The position numbers and the translations under genes were made by a program. Shown piece after piece: positions 15,996 through 25,341 of a DNA stretch of 64,000 bases. This DNA is from an uncultured Collinsella sp. (lineage in GTDB: Bacteria; Actinomycetota; Coriobacteriia; Coriobacteriales; Coriobacteriaceae). The notes under the pieces were generated by a model, which was given only the letters and a program-made list of their open reading frames with translations, made no database searches and had not been told where the DNA came from. The stretch spans positions 62,001-126,000 of the forward strand of contig CABUQW010000001.1 of the NCBI GenBank assembly GCA_902493895.1. Direction: 5' to 3'. Within the stretch, counting starts at the first letter, position 1; every line of letters starts with the position of its first letter.

Positions 15996-17903
15996 ATGGA
16001 ACAGATTATTTTGAACATACTCGAGGCTCTGCGTCGCGGTGAGACCGTGGACGACAAGGTGCTCGTCAAATTGATACATGCCGAGGCGCGCCGTGAGGGT
16101 GCCGACAAGCGCGATTTGGCCAAGCGTCGCCTGCTGCCGTTTTACCAGCGGGTGAAGCGCGAGGAGCCGGCTCGTTGGACGGCATGGAATGTCGACGCCG
16201 AGCTAGAGCGTCAACTGCTGCAGGTGCTACGCATGAAGCCTCGTCGCACGGCTTCGGGCGTGGCGACCATTACCGTCATCACCAAGCCCTGGCCGTGCTC
16301 GGGCGATTGCCTGTTTTGCCCCAACGACCTGCGCATGCCCAAAAGCTATTTACATGCTGAGCCCGCGTGCGCCCGTGCGGAGCAAAACTGCTTCGATCCG
16401 TATCTGCAGGTGAGTGCCCGTTTGACGGCGCTTTCGCAGATGGGACATGCGACCGATAAGATCGAGCTCATTGTGCTTGGCGGTACCTGGAGCGACTATC
16501 CGGAAGGCTATCAGACATGGTTTATGTCGGAGCTCTTCCGTGCGCTCAATGACGATGCCGTCGCCGGCGTGGCGGCAAACCCCATGTTGGCGCGTCCGGG
16601 CATCAGCCGTGCCGAGGCAGGGCGCCTGCTCGATGACGCTCCCGCCGATGCGCTGCCGCCGGTGGTGGCGGAACGTCGCGAGCGCTATCGGGCTGCCGGC
16701 ATTGCGACAGACGAGGCCGAGCTTGCTGCCGGCGTTGTCGACGAACAGGAGCGTGTGGATGCTGCCGTGGGCGGCTATAACCGCGCGGTGCGTCGTCTGT
16801 ACGGCCCCGGTACGCCGTGGGGCGAGGTCGCCGAGTGGCAGACGGCCACGATGGAGGAGCTTGAGCGCCAACAGCGCATCAACGAGACGGCGAAGCATCG
16901 CGTGGTGGGGCTCGTTATCGAGACGCGTCCCGATGCCGTGGCGCCACAGGCCCTCACGCTCATCCGCCGCCTGGGTTGCACCAAGATTCAGATGGGCATC
17001 CAGAGCCTCGACCAGCATTTGCTCGATATCAACGAGCGTCGCATTTCGGTGGCGCAGATCGAGCGGGCGTTTTCGCTTGCGCGCCTGTTTGGCTTTAAGA
17101 TTCACGCGCATTTTATGCTCAACTTGCTGGGCGCCACGCCCGAAGGGGATAAACGCGACTACGAGCGCTTTATGACCGAGGGGGCCTTTATGCCCGACGA
17201 GGTCAAGGTCTACCCGTGTGCGCTCATCGAGGGCTCGCGTCTGGTGGGCTGCTATGAGCGCGGCGAGTGGCGTCCCTATACCGAGGAAGAGCTGCTCGAT
17301 GTGTTAGCCGACGACATCGTGGTGACGCCGGCGTTCTGCCGTATCAGTCGCATGATCCGCGACTTTAGTTCCGACGACATTATGGTGGGCAACAAGAAGC
17401 CCAACCTGCGTCAGCTCGTCGAGAATCGCTTGGCGGCTCGTGGAGAAGGCGCAGTGGTGCGCGAGATTCGCTATCGCGAGATCAGTACCGCGGGTGCCGA
17501 CTTGGATGAGCTTTCTCTTGATGAGGAAGTGGCGTACGAGACGCCGGTGACTTACGAGCGCTTTTTGCAGTGGGTGACGCCGCGGGGCAAGATCGCGGGC
17601 TTTTTGCGGTTGTCACTGCCCGACCATTCGTTTGTTGCCGCGTATGCGGACGAGTTGCCGACGACGCCGGACGAGGCGATGATTCGCGAGGTACACGTGT
17701 ATGGCATGGCGGCACGCGTGGGCGACCAGGGCCAGGCGGCGCAGCATCACGGGTTGGGGCGTTTGCTCGTAGAGCGTGCGTGCGAGATTGCCCGGGATGC
17801 GGGTTATGCGCGTATCAACGTGATTAGCGCGATTGGCACACGCGAGTACTATCGCCATCTTGGATTTTATGACCATGGCCTTTATCTGCAAAAGGAGCTC
17901 TAG
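15996..17903 (+). CDS. Elp3-like radical SAM / GNAT protein
   Basis: A 635-residue two-domain enzyme. The radical SAM half carries a Cys cluster in KPWPCSGDCLFCPNDL for the [4Fe-4S] cluster and a long Elp3-type insertion. The C-terminal GNAT domain (from about residue 510) shows HGLGRLLVERACEIAR and ISAIGTREYYRHLGF, the acetyl-CoA fold. In eukaryotes Elp3 starts cm5U34 tRNA modification; bacterial and archaeal homologues act on wobble uridine alone, and the size and architecture match. The ribosome-binding site is weak (GGGG). The next gene starts directly after its stop. Confidence 0.87.
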   Translation: MEQIILNILEALRRGETVDDKVLVKLIHAEARREGADKRDLAKRRLLPFYQRVKREEPARWTAWNVDAELERQLLQVLRMKPRRTASGVATITVITKPWPCSGDCLFCPNDLRMPKSYLHAEPACARAEQNCFDPYLQVSARLTALSQMGHATDKIELIVLGGTWSDYPEGYQTWFMSELFRALNDDAVAGVAANPMLARPGISRAEAGRLLDDAPADALPPVVAERRERYRAAGIATDEAELAAGVVDEQERVDAAVGGYNRAVRRLYGPGTPWGEVAEWQTATMEELERQQRINETAKHRVVGLVIETRPDAVAPQALTLIRRLGCTKIQMGIQSLDQHLLDINERRISVAQIERAFSLARLFGFKIHAHFMLNLLGATPEGDKRDYERFMTEGAFMPDEVKVYPCALIEGSRLVGCYERGEWRPYTEEELLDVLADDIVVTPAFCRISRMIRDFSSDDIMVGNKKPNLRQLVENRLAARGEGAVVREIRYREISTAGADLDELSLDEEVAYETPVTYERFLQWVTPRGKIAGFLRLSLPDHSFVAAYADELPTTPDEAMIREVHVYGMAARVGDQGQAAQHHGLGRLLVERACEIARDAGYARINVISAIGTREYYRHLGFYDHGLYLQKEL

Positions 17904-18782
17904 ATGAACAAGCCGAGTGTTTCTGCCGGCGTCGTTGCCGGCGTTGCTCTGGGAGCCGCGGCGCTTGGTGCGGCCGCTGTCGCTGTTCGTGCTGCCTGTC
18001 TGCAGGTTGCGCGAACCCGCAATGGGTTGGCGCGTGTGAAGCGCGTGCACGACGAGGGCGGCGACGAAGTCCGTGTATTGGTGCAAGGTGGCGTCTACCA
18101 AAGCGCGAGTTACGTTGGCGATCGTTGGGCGGAGCCCGTCTTAGCGTACTATCGCGCGTTTGACGACGTGTTTGAGGCCGAGGATGCGATGCGCGACGCT
18201 TATGGTCACGGTATCAGCCGTATGCTTATGCTGGGCGGCGGCGGGTTTGCCTATCCTAAATTCGCCCTGATGTCGCACGAGGGCTTGCGCATGGACGTTA
18301 TCGAGTATGACGGAGAGATTACGCGCCTGGCGCGCCGCTGGTTCTACCTAGACGAGCTGGAGCGCGCGGCGGGCGATCGCCTGCGGGTGATAACCGCTGA
18401 GGCTCGCTCGTATCTGGGTGTGACGAGCGTGGGCCATCGTCGCTATGACGCGGTCGTGAGCGATTGCTTTGGCGGTGCCGAGCCCGTACGCGAGCTGGCG
18501 ACGGTTGAGGCGTTGCGTTTAGTGCGGGGCAGCCTAAATGTTGGTGGCGTCTACGTCGCCAATATTGTGAGCGCAAACGAGGGGAGCGACGTGACGTTCC
18601 TGCGCGACTGCGCTGCCACGGCACTCGAGGTATTCGCCCATGCCTGGGTGGTCCCGTGCGGCGATGCGGAGTTCGGCGGCGAGGAGAACTACCTGCTCAT
18701 CGCCAGCGACGGCGACTACGCCTTTGCCGAAGCCGTGCCCTTCGACACCGACTTCCTCGGCACCGTCCTTCACGACAAATAA
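17904..18782 (+). CDS. Spermidine-synthase-like protein with N-terminal hydrophobic segment
   Basis: A 292-residue protein. Residues about 8-33 are Ala/Val-rich and hydrophobic, either a membrane anchor or a signal segment. The rest resembles the polyamine aminopropyltransferase Rossmann fold: MLMLGGGGFAYP as the nucleotide motif, IEYDGEITRLARRWF after the second strand, and YDAVVSDCFGG. Classical synthases use the motif GGGDG and catalytic Asp residues; here the motif is GGGGF, so a related but different methyltransferase-type activity is possible. The ATG touches the stop of the Elp3-like gene, so they are co-translated. Confidence 0.72.
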   Translation: MNKPSVSAGVVAGVALGAAALGAAAVAVRAACLQVARTRNGLARVKRVHDEGGDEVRVLVQGGVYQSASYVGDRWAEPVLAYYRAFDDVFEAEDAMRDAYGHGISRMLMLGGGGFAYPKFALMSHEGLRMDVIEYDGEITRLARRWFYLDELERAAGDRLRVITAEARSYLGVTSVGHRRYDAVVSDCFGGAEPVRELATVEALRLVRGSLNVGGVYVANIVSANEGSDVTFLRDCAATALEVFAHAWVVPCGDAEFGGEENYLLIASDGDYAFAEAVPFDTDFLGTVLHDK

Positions 18783-18808
18783 GTCTCCCCGTCCCAAAAA
18801 GACTGGTC

Positions 18809-21253
18809 TTAGGCGTGGTCGCGCCAGCCGAGAACGCGCTGCTTCATGCCTTCGATGTCGAGCACGCCTTCGGCAAAGCCTTTGCGCACGAGCTCTTCTG
18901 GAACGAATTCGTCGTACCGATCAAAGTAAGGCACCTCGCCGGGATAGACGAGGTCGATGGGGTCGAAGTCTTTCTCGGCTTCGGCGGCGAGCACTTCAAA
19001 GAACGTCTCCTCGTCGGCCTTCATCTTAAACTGCATAAAGTACGGGCGTGACGGGTCGAGTCCGCGAAGGCCCAACTCAGCGGCGCATTTGATTTTAAGC
19101 ATGCGCTCGAGTGCTAGGAAGGCGTAGCTACCCAACCAGGGGAAGAGCACCCAGGTGTCGCCACCCAGGTTGATGAGCGGCTTGGTCCCCGCGCCCGAAA
19201 TCTCGGCGGTATGACGAGCCTGCGCCAAGCGAGCCCGTGCGTTACCCATAAGGTACGGATATGCCGCGTGCTCAGTGAGCGCTTGGCGCATGCGCTCGAG
19301 CACATGCGTGTTAATGTCGCCGGGGCAGTCGCCAAAGTAGGCCGGCACCCGGCCTTTGACCTGCGTGGCAAAGACGGTATGGCGCTTCCAGTCCACTTCT
19401 TCGACAATCCAGCAATGGCCTGCGATGGCGATGCGCTCACCGGGCGGTGGAGGATTGACGATCGTGCCCAACTCGGCCGACTCGCTGCGAACGGTAAACT
19501 CCTCGTTTTCCTGGAACACGGCGTAGAACTTAAAGTTGTTGATGATGCGCTCGCCCGCGAGACCCACGATGAGCCCGCCACCTTCGGTGACCTGGATATG
19601 GTCGATCTTAATGAGGTGACGTAGCAGCACACGGTAATCGTCTGCCGAGACACGGTGGAAATAGCTGAGCGTGAGCACGCGCTGGGCAAGTTCGGCCGGC
19701 GTGAGCTCGCCGGTGCTGGCGAGGGTCGACATAGTCTGGTGATAGAGCAGGCTGTAGGGGAGTCGATCGAGCTCGGGCGGCTCGACCCACTTTTCTTCGC
19801 GATAGAGTTGTACGAGCGCGATACCCTGCAGGAGTTTCCAAGGAATGGTCTCGGGCATCATCGTGCGCGGCTCGGGTTCTTCCTCGCGCATGACAAACCA
19901 CATCTCGGGTGGAAGGTCGCGACGGCCTGTGCGCCCCATGCGCTGCAAAAAGGAGCTGACGGTAAACGGCGCATCGATCTGAAACGCACGCTCCAGGCGG
20001 CCGATATCGATACCGAGCTCCAGCGTAGAGGTGGTGACGGTCGTCTGTGCCTGTTCTTCATCGCGCATGAGCTCCTCGGCCGTCTCGCGCAGCGATGCCG
20101 AAAGGTTGCCGTGATGGATTAGAAAGCGGTCGGGCTCGTGTCGACTTTCGCAGTAGCTGCGCAGCATGGAACACACGGCCTCTGCCTCCTCGCGCGAGTT
20201 GGCAAAGACCAGGCACTTGCGGCCGCGCGTATGCTCAAAGATATAGCCCATACCGGGGTCGGCGTTGTCGGGCGCCGTGTCGGTGGGGTTGAGAAGCGCC
20301 TGCTCGGCCGCTCGTGGGATGTCGACTTCGCCCTCGGGGGCCGAGGAAGTGCGACGGTCTTTGGGAGCGGCCTTGCCCCGCGCCTGCTCGCGACGTTGAC
20401 GGCGTTCTTCCTGTGCAAGCTGTCCGCTGTGACGCATATCTTGGGCGCCGGCGGGCAGTGCCGCGGATGCCGCCGCCTCGATGCGCTCGCACGCAAGCAC
20501 TTCGGCCTCTTGAGGACCCGTGCTCTCGAATCCCCGCTGCTGTGCCTGGGGACCCGAGTTGTAGAAGTGCTCCATGGAGATGCGCCACACGCGGCGCGGT
20601 TCCTCAAAGCGGGGGATGATGCAATCGCGTCCTGTTCCCTGTGAGAGAAAGGCGCCCGTGCGCTCGGGGTCGCCGATGGTGGCAGAAAGGCCGATGCGGC
20701 GGGGCTGCACGCCTGCCATGCGCGAGAGGCGCTCGATAAGGCAGAGCGTCTGACCGCCGCGGTCGCCGCGCATGAGCGAATGAACCTCGTCGATAACCAC
20801 ATAGCGCAGGTCGCAAAACATACGAGGGATTGCCATGTGCTTATGGATCAGGAGCGCCTCGAGCGACTCGGGCGTAATCTGCAAGATACCGCTCGGTTTT
20901 TTGATGAGCTTAGCCTTGTGCGACTGCGAGACATCGCCATGCCAGTGCCAGACAGGGATATCGGCCTCTTCGCATAGGTCGTTGAGGCGGACGAACTGAT
21001 CATTGATGAGTGCCTTGAGGGGGCCGATATAGAGGGCGCCAACGCTTGCGGGCGGGTTCTCCCAAAACTCGGTCAGGATGGGAAAGAAGGCTGCCTCGGT
21101 TTTGCCGGAAGCCGTGGATGCCGTCAGGAGCACATTGTCCTGCGTATTAAAGATGGCGTCTGCCGCTGCAACCTGGATAGAGCGCAGACTCTCCCAATCG
21201 TGGGAGTAGATGAAGTCTTGGATAAACGGGGCGTAGCGGTCAAAGGCGTTCAC
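18809..21253 (-). CDS. brxHI: BrxHI/Lhr-like DEAD/DEAH-box helicase
   Basis: An 814-residue superfamily 2 helicase. Walker A is TASTASGKTEAAFFP, the Walker B box is VVIDEVHSLMRG, motif III is GLSATIGD, and motif VI is FLQRMGRTGRRD. A charged, low-complexity insert (about residues 245-330) separates the two RecA lobes. The family matches the Lhr-like BrxHI of type 2 BREX and Ter-linked DNA-processing loci. GTG 21253 is chosen because AAGGAGG lies 6 nt upstream; the longer frame has no such site. It is the last gene of a three-gene set with a BrxD-like ATPase and a TerB_N/TerB_C protein. No toxin, methylase or PglZ is adjacent. Confidence 0.83.
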   Translation of the reverse strand: MNAFDRYAPFIQDFIYSHDWESLRSIQVAAADAIFNTQDNVLLTASTASGKTEAAFFPILTEFWENPPASVGALYIGPLKALINDQFVRLNDLCEEADIPVWHWHGDVSQSHKAKLIKKPSGILQITPESLEALLIHKHMAIPRMFCDLRYVVIDEVHSLMRGDRGGQTLCLIERLSRMAGVQPRRIGLSATIGDPERTGAFLSQGTGRDCIIPRFEEPRRVWRISMEHFYNSGPQAQQRGFESTGPQEAEVLACERIEAAASAALPAGAQDMRHSGQLAQEERRQRREQARGKAAPKDRRTSSAPEGEVDIPRAAEQALLNPTDTAPDNADPGMGYIFEHTRGRKCLVFANSREEAEAVCSMLRSYCESRHEPDRFLIHHGNLSASLRETAEELMRDEEQAQTTVTTSTLELGIDIGRLERAFQIDAPFTVSSFLQRMGRTGRRDLPPEMWFVMREEEPEPRTMMPETIPWKLLQGIALVQLYREEKWVEPPELDRLPYSLLYHQTMSTLASTGELTPAELAQRVLTLSYFHRVSADDYRVLLRHLIKIDHIQVTEGGGLIVGLAGERIINNFKFYAVFQENEEFTVRSESAELGTIVNPPPPGERIAIAGHCWIVEEVDWKRHTVFATQVKGRVPAYFGDCPGDINTHVLERMRQALTEHAAYPYLMGNARARLAQARHTAEISGAGTKPLINLGGDTWVLFPWLGSYAFLALERMLKIKCAAELGLRGLDPSRPYFMQFKMKADEETFFEVLAAEAEKDFDPIDLVYPGEVPYFDRYDEFVPEELVRKGFAEGVLDIEGMKQRVLGWRDHA

Positions 21254-21334
21254 GGGGCCTCCTTTCAAAAACGAATCTCTCAACGCGGTGGGCAGTGGCT
21301 TGCTGCATTACTGCCTCGACGTTTGCCCAGATAA

Positions 21335-21371
21335 AACCTGCCAAAATAAACCTGTCCCTTTTTGGCAGGTT
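21335..21371. repeat. REP-like hairpin between the BrxD-like and BrxHI-like genes
   Basis: AACCTGCCAAAA (21335-21346) pairs with TTTTTGGCAGGTT (21359-21371). On the minus strand the loop side reads AAAGGGACAGG, matching the core of the hairpin at 7427-7463. The right arm overlaps the stop codon of the BrxD-like gene. Minus-strand transcripts meet TTTTAT after it, so it could also act as a partial terminator reducing expression of the helicase gene. Confidence 0.65.
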
Positions 21372-22665
21372 AGATGGTGAATTCGGCGAAGTTGCGGTCA
21401 TCGGGTGATGCGGGCGATTCGCTGACCGGTGTGAGGCTATCGCCGCCGACGCTTTGTAGTAGCTCGGCAACGTTGGCATCGGGGTTCTGGCATAGGATGT
21501 CGAGCAGCTCGATAAAGTCGCGAATTACCTCGCGAGGCGTCAGGTGCGTATCGGCTCCCACGCGGCCAAACTCAATCTTGAGGAAGTCCACCAAGTCGTT
21601 CTCGGTAAGCGTGGGCGTCCAGCCAAAGTAGCCGGCGTGAATTTGCATGAGTTTTTCGATCAGCACCAGTAGCTCCTCGTAGGTGAGCGGCTGCAAGCGG
21701 ATGATGGGCGCGAGCATGTCCTTAAGGTCCTCGCGTGCAAAGCGACCCTGAGCGAGCCGGCTGCGCAGAGCCTCGTAGGAGAATACGCCGCGACGGCGGT
21801 CCTCGATGGAGGTCGGCGTGCCGCCCATGATCATGCCCAAGTACTGCGCCTTGCCCTGGAGCGTGTCGTTGTACATGGTGAGGATTTTCTCGTAGTTGTA
21901 CTGGCGCGTGATGGCGTTGGGAATCTTGTACAGGTTTACGAGTTCGTCGATGAGCACCAGCATGCCCTTGTAGCCGCTGCAGACCAAAAAGCGTGCGATG
22001 AGTTTGACGTAGTCGTACCAGTCGTCATCGCTGATGATGGTCGAGGAGCCCAGCTCGGCGCGCGCCTCGCTCTTGGTTCGGTACTCGCCTCGGATCCACT
22101 TGGTTACGCGGTTCATGGTCTCCTCGTCGCCCTCGGAAACGGCCGCGCGATAGCGACGGAGCATGCGGGCAAAGTCGAAGCCGTGGACCATTTCCTCGAG
22201 CGGAGCGAGTTGGGCATTGATAGCCGACTCATCGGCGTCCGCGCACGAGGCGACCCAGCGATCGAGAATCAGGTTGAGCGCGCCGCCCTCGGGGCGCGTC
22301 TTGGTCGATATATTGCGGATGAGCTCACGGTAGGTGGCAAGGCCCTGTCCCTGGCCGCCCTGCAGGCGGCGTTCAGGGGATAGGTCGGCATCGGCGACGA
22401 CGAATCCCTCACCCATGGCGTGCGTGCGGATGGTCTGGAGCAAAAAGCTCTTGCCGGCGCCGTAACGACCGACCAGAAAGCGGAAGCTCGCGCCACCGTC
22501 GGAGATGAGACTCAGATCGGTGAGCAGGGCGCGAATCTCGACCTCGCGCCCTACGGTGATGTAAGGAAGGCCGATGCGCGGGACCACGCCGCCCTTGAGC
22601 GAGTTTAGGATAACGGCAGCGACGCGTTTGGGTACGCGGGGCGCTGCGGATGTGGTATCACTCAT
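21370..22665 (-). CDS. brxD: BrxD-like ATPase (DUF2791 family)
   Basis: A 431-residue P-loop ATPase. Walker A is GRYGAGKSFLLQ (about residues 64-75) and Walker B is GMLVLIDELVNLY, about residue 225. The region ITRQYNYEKILTMYNDTLQG and the GGTPTSIEDRRRG segment after it are typical of the BREX BrxD/DUF2791 group. BrxD is an ATP-binding component of type 2 BREX, and its relatives occur in Ter-linked loci. Its start overlaps the end of the TerB_N gene by 8 nt and the helicase follows after a hairpin-bearing 116-bp gap, so they likely form one operon. Confidence 0.83.
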   Translation of the reverse strand: MSDTTSAAPRVPKRVAAVILNSLKGGVVPRIGLPYITVGREVEIRALLTDLSLISDGGASFRFLVGRYGAGKSFLLQTIRTHAMGEGFVVADADLSPERRLQGGQGQGLATYRELIRNISTKTRPEGGALNLILDRWVASCADADESAINAQLAPLEEMVHGFDFARMLRRYRAAVSEGDEETMNRVTKWIRGEYRTKSEARAELGSSTIISDDDWYDYVKLIARFLVCSGYKGMLVLIDELVNLYKIPNAITRQYNYEKILTMYNDTLQGKAQYLGMIMGGTPTSIEDRRRGVFSYEALRSRLAQGRFAREDLKDMLAPIIRLQPLTYEELLVLIEKLMQIHAGYFGWTPTLTENDLVDFLKIEFGRVGADTHLTPREVIRDFIELLDILCQNPDANVAELLQSVGGDSLTPVSESPASPDDRNFAEFTI

Positions 22666-24418
22666 GGTCTAGGTATCCTCTCACGTCTGCTTCGTAATCC
22701 TCGATAATTTGCGGTCCTGCCGCGCCGAATTCGATAACGGTGTCTCCCACCAGGTCAAAGAGTGACTCGTTGATGCTGTCGACGAGCATGTCCTCGCTCT
22801 GCCCCGATTGCACTACCGCCGATTCCGCCTGTACTGCGTTATGCTCGAGCAGCGCGCGGAGATAGGCGTCTGCGGCAGGCGTGAGTTCGTTCGTGGCGTC
22901 AGCGGGCGCAACGGCTGCGAACGCGGGCGTCGGCGCGAGAAGCGGTGCCACGACACCAAACTGTTCGGTGGATATGGTTGGCTCGTCGGCCTCGTCCTGC
23001 CGAATGGGTGCCGAGATCGCCTCGACAATCGCGTCGGCTACGGGCTCGGCTTCCGGTTGCCCTGAGTCCGCTGCCTCGGCTTCCACAGGTGCGCCGTCCT
23101 CGCGCTCTTCATCGATCAAAAGCGCTTCACGCGTTTGCGCGGCGGCGCTCCGAATGTGCCCCAGCTGACTCAGATCGATATCGATCTTGACGGGCTGGTG
23201 TGCGGTATCCCATGAAAGCCATGCCACAATCTCGTCATCGATAATCTTGGCCAGATATTTGGGGACCTTTTCTTCCTTAAGGGGATGGGCGGGGTCCAGC
23301 GCCAGGCGCAGGCGTTGGTCGCAGGCGCGCATCATTTCACCGAGCTTGCTACTCTTTTGCCTACTGCTATGGATACGCATGCATTCCCAAAAGCCGTTTT
23401 GGCAACGGTAGATATGGATAGGATCCAGGCGGTATTCGCAGTCCTCGTGGCGCTCGGGCGCAAAGAATACGGCCGAGGCAAACATGGTGTAGGGCATGGC
23501 CGTCTCCTCCCCAAATAAACTCGCCACGATGCCGGTCTTTCGGTGCGTGTCATAGTAGCGCGCCATGCGGACATACACGGCGCATGCCACGTGGCGCAGA
23601 TCGCGGTGGTGGCTGCGGTCGAGCCGCGAGTTACTTAGGTTGTACGTGGAGAGGGCGTTGATGGCGGCCATGAGTCGCTCCTCGCGCACCTCATCGGGCG
23701 GAAGGGGGAGCGTGGGCTCGGAGGTTTTGCGACGCGTAGGGGTCTGGCCGGACGGCGCCGGTGCTGGTACAAGGTCTCGTGCCGCGCGCCGCAGCTCGAT
23801 AAGGGCGTAATCGAACATGACGGTTTTAGAATCACGAAGCAGCTTGGGGTCGAGCCCGTGGAACACGGCGTAGTCCTGCAACCACACGCGTGCAAACCGG
23901 TCGATGCCGGGCTCGAAGGCGCGGTAGGCATCCCAAAAGGCCTTGATCTTGTTAAAACCATCGAGCGGGTCATCTACGCCAATGCCGCAAATCAGCTCAT
24001 AGAGATACAGAAAGGCAAAGGACGTAGACGTTTCCTCGACGGTTCCGCGGCGCACTTGGGCACGCCAGGTAAAGTAGCCGCGCAGCTGCCGGTCGCTCAT
24101 GGCGTTGTAGGTGGGAAAGTACGACTTAAAGGTGCCGTTGTAGGGGCAGTCGTCCTCGAAATCGGCCATCAGCAAGCCTTGGCGGTAGAAAAGCTCGGCC
24201 TCCGATAGCCAGCGGCCCGCGCCGCCCTTGGGGTCTTCTTGCCAACGCGATATCTCACGCATTTTGCGGTACTGGTCGGGGAGGAAGTTCTGCATCTGTC
24301 GGCCGGTCTTGAGAATCGGCTCGTCTGCGTAGACTTCATGTGAGAAACGGGCGGACTGATGGGTCCGGGCCTCGGCCATAATGCGCTCGATGAGCATCTT
24401 GATGTCCTGGTCGGCCAC
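22658..24418 (-). CDS. TerB_N / TerB_C domain protein
   Basis: A 586-residue protein with a GTG start (24418) after AGGAGAGGAG. The N-terminal TerB_N block is recognisable by YFPTYNAMSDRQLRGYFTWR (about residues 88-107) and the helical stretch after it. The C-terminal TerB_C block reads EDMLVDSINESLFDLVGDTV and ends in a conserved DYEADVRGYL. A central acidic, Pro/Ala-rich linker joins them. TerB-type domains bind metals or mediate stress-system assembly in tellurite-resistance (Ter) networks; TerB_N/TerB_C proteins were noted in comparative genomics beside Lhr-like helicases and ATPases. It is the first gene of this set, and its role is unproven. Confidence 0.82.
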   Translation of the reverse strand: MADQDIKMLIERIMAEARTHQSARFSHEVYADEPILKTGRQMQNFLPDQYRKMREISRWQEDPKGGAGRWLSEAELFYRQGLLMADFEDDCPYNGTFKSYFPTYNAMSDRQLRGYFTWRAQVRRGTVEETSTSFAFLYLYELICGIGVDDPLDGFNKIKAFWDAYRAFEPGIDRFARVWLQDYAVFHGLDPKLLRDSKTVMFDYALIELRRAARDLVPAPAPSGQTPTRRKTSEPTLPLPPDEVREERLMAAINALSTYNLSNSRLDRSHHRDLRHVACAVYVRMARYYDTHRKTGIVASLFGEETAMPYTMFASAVFFAPERHEDCEYRLDPIHIYRCQNGFWECMRIHSSRQKSSKLGEMMRACDQRLRLALDPAHPLKEEKVPKYLAKIIDDEIVAWLSWDTAHQPVKIDIDLSQLGHIRSAAAQTREALLIDEEREDGAPVEAEAADSGQPEAEPVADAIVEAISAPIRQDEADEPTISTEQFGVVAPLLAPTPAFAAVAPADATNELTPAADAYLRALLEHNAVQAESAVVQSGQSEDMLVDSINESLFDLVGDTVIEFGAAGPQIIEDYEADVRGYLDHE

Positions 24419-24506
24419 CGCTTCTCCTCTCCTAACGCAGTTTCGGTGGCCTCATATCATAGCACAGCATCAAACAAGTGTTCGAGATGCCGCTGCGTTG
24501 ATAGAT

Positions 24507-25223
24507 TTAGAACAGGAGGGCGTAGATGACGGCGATGACGACGGAGGGGAGCATATTGGCCGTGCGGAAGGTCTGAGGACGGATGAGGTTGACGCCGACG
24601 CAGAAGATGAGCATGGAGCCTACGAGCGAAAGGCTGTCGAGGGCTGCCGTGGTCATGATGGGGGAGAGTGCGCCGGCAAACAGCGTGATCGTCCCCTGGA
24701 ACACGGCGACGGGCAGGGCGGAGAAAATGCAGCCGCGGCCAAGCGACGCCGTCATGGTGCAGACGATGATGCAGTCCAATGCGCCTTTCAGGGCAAGCGT
24801 TGACCAGTCACCGAGCAGACCGTCCTGGATCGATCCCACAATGGCCATGGCGCCGATACACACGGTGAGTGAAGTCGAGACAAAAGCGTTGGTGAACTCG
24901 TTATCGCCCTCACTGCCAGTCTTGCGCTTGAGCCATTCGCCAAGGTTCTCGATGGCGGCTTCCAAGTTGACGGCCTCGCCGATGAGCGAACCGAGCGCAA
25001 ATGAGACGATGAGCATGGTGGTACCGGTGGTCGCTAGCGCTTTTCCATCGATGATGAGCATCTTTTGCATGGTGCCGCCCAGGCCGATAAACAGGACGCA
25101 CAGCCCCGATGCTTTCATGAGCGTGTCTTGGATGCGCGGTGTAATGAAGCGGCCGCCCGCTAATCCTAAAAGACCGCCCGCAACTAAAAGCACAACGTTG
25201 ATGATTGTTCCCAAGCCCGGCAT
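24507..25223 (-). CDS. DUF554 integral membrane protein (YdfK-like)
   Basis: A 238-residue protein with about six to seven hydrophobic segments. It matches the DUF554 family by MPGLGTIINVVLLVAGGLLG at the start and by TMLIVSFALGSLIGE, GSIQDGLLGDWSTLALKGALD and LIFCVGVNLIRP. Function is unknown; a transport role has been suggested for the family. ATG 25223 follows AGGAGGG. It stands alone, about 85 nt after the TerB_N gene start region on the same strand. Confidence 0.85.
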   Translation of the reverse strand: MPGLGTIINVVLLVAGGLLGLAGGRFITPRIQDTLMKASGLCVLFIGLGGTMQKMLIIDGKALATTGTTMLIVSFALGSLIGEAVNLEAAIENLGEWLKRKTGSEGDNEFTNAFVSTSLTVCIGAMAIVGSIQDGLLGDWSTLALKGALDCIIVCTMTASLGRGCIFSALPVAVFQGTITLFAGALSPIMTTAALDSLSLVGSMLIFCVGVNLIRPQTFRTANMLPSVVIAVIYALLF

Positions 25224-25341
25224 GAGCCCTCCTGTATTGATGCCAACGTGGCAATCGTAGCAGAACGAAATGCGAGGCACATCGCAACCCATCTAATACG
25301 TTATATAAGCGGTATTAGGAATGATGCGCAGCATTTAAGCC

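Noticed and set aside
14829..16079. 416-codon open frame opposite the DUF4097 gene
   Set aside because: Antisense to a gene with clear VGSGD repeats and translational coupling; no motif of its own.
18809..24418. Complete BREX phage-defence system
   Set aside because: Only BrxD-like and BrxHI-like genes are present; no PglX, PglZ or PglW is found in the window, so it is named a BREX/Ter-related cassette.
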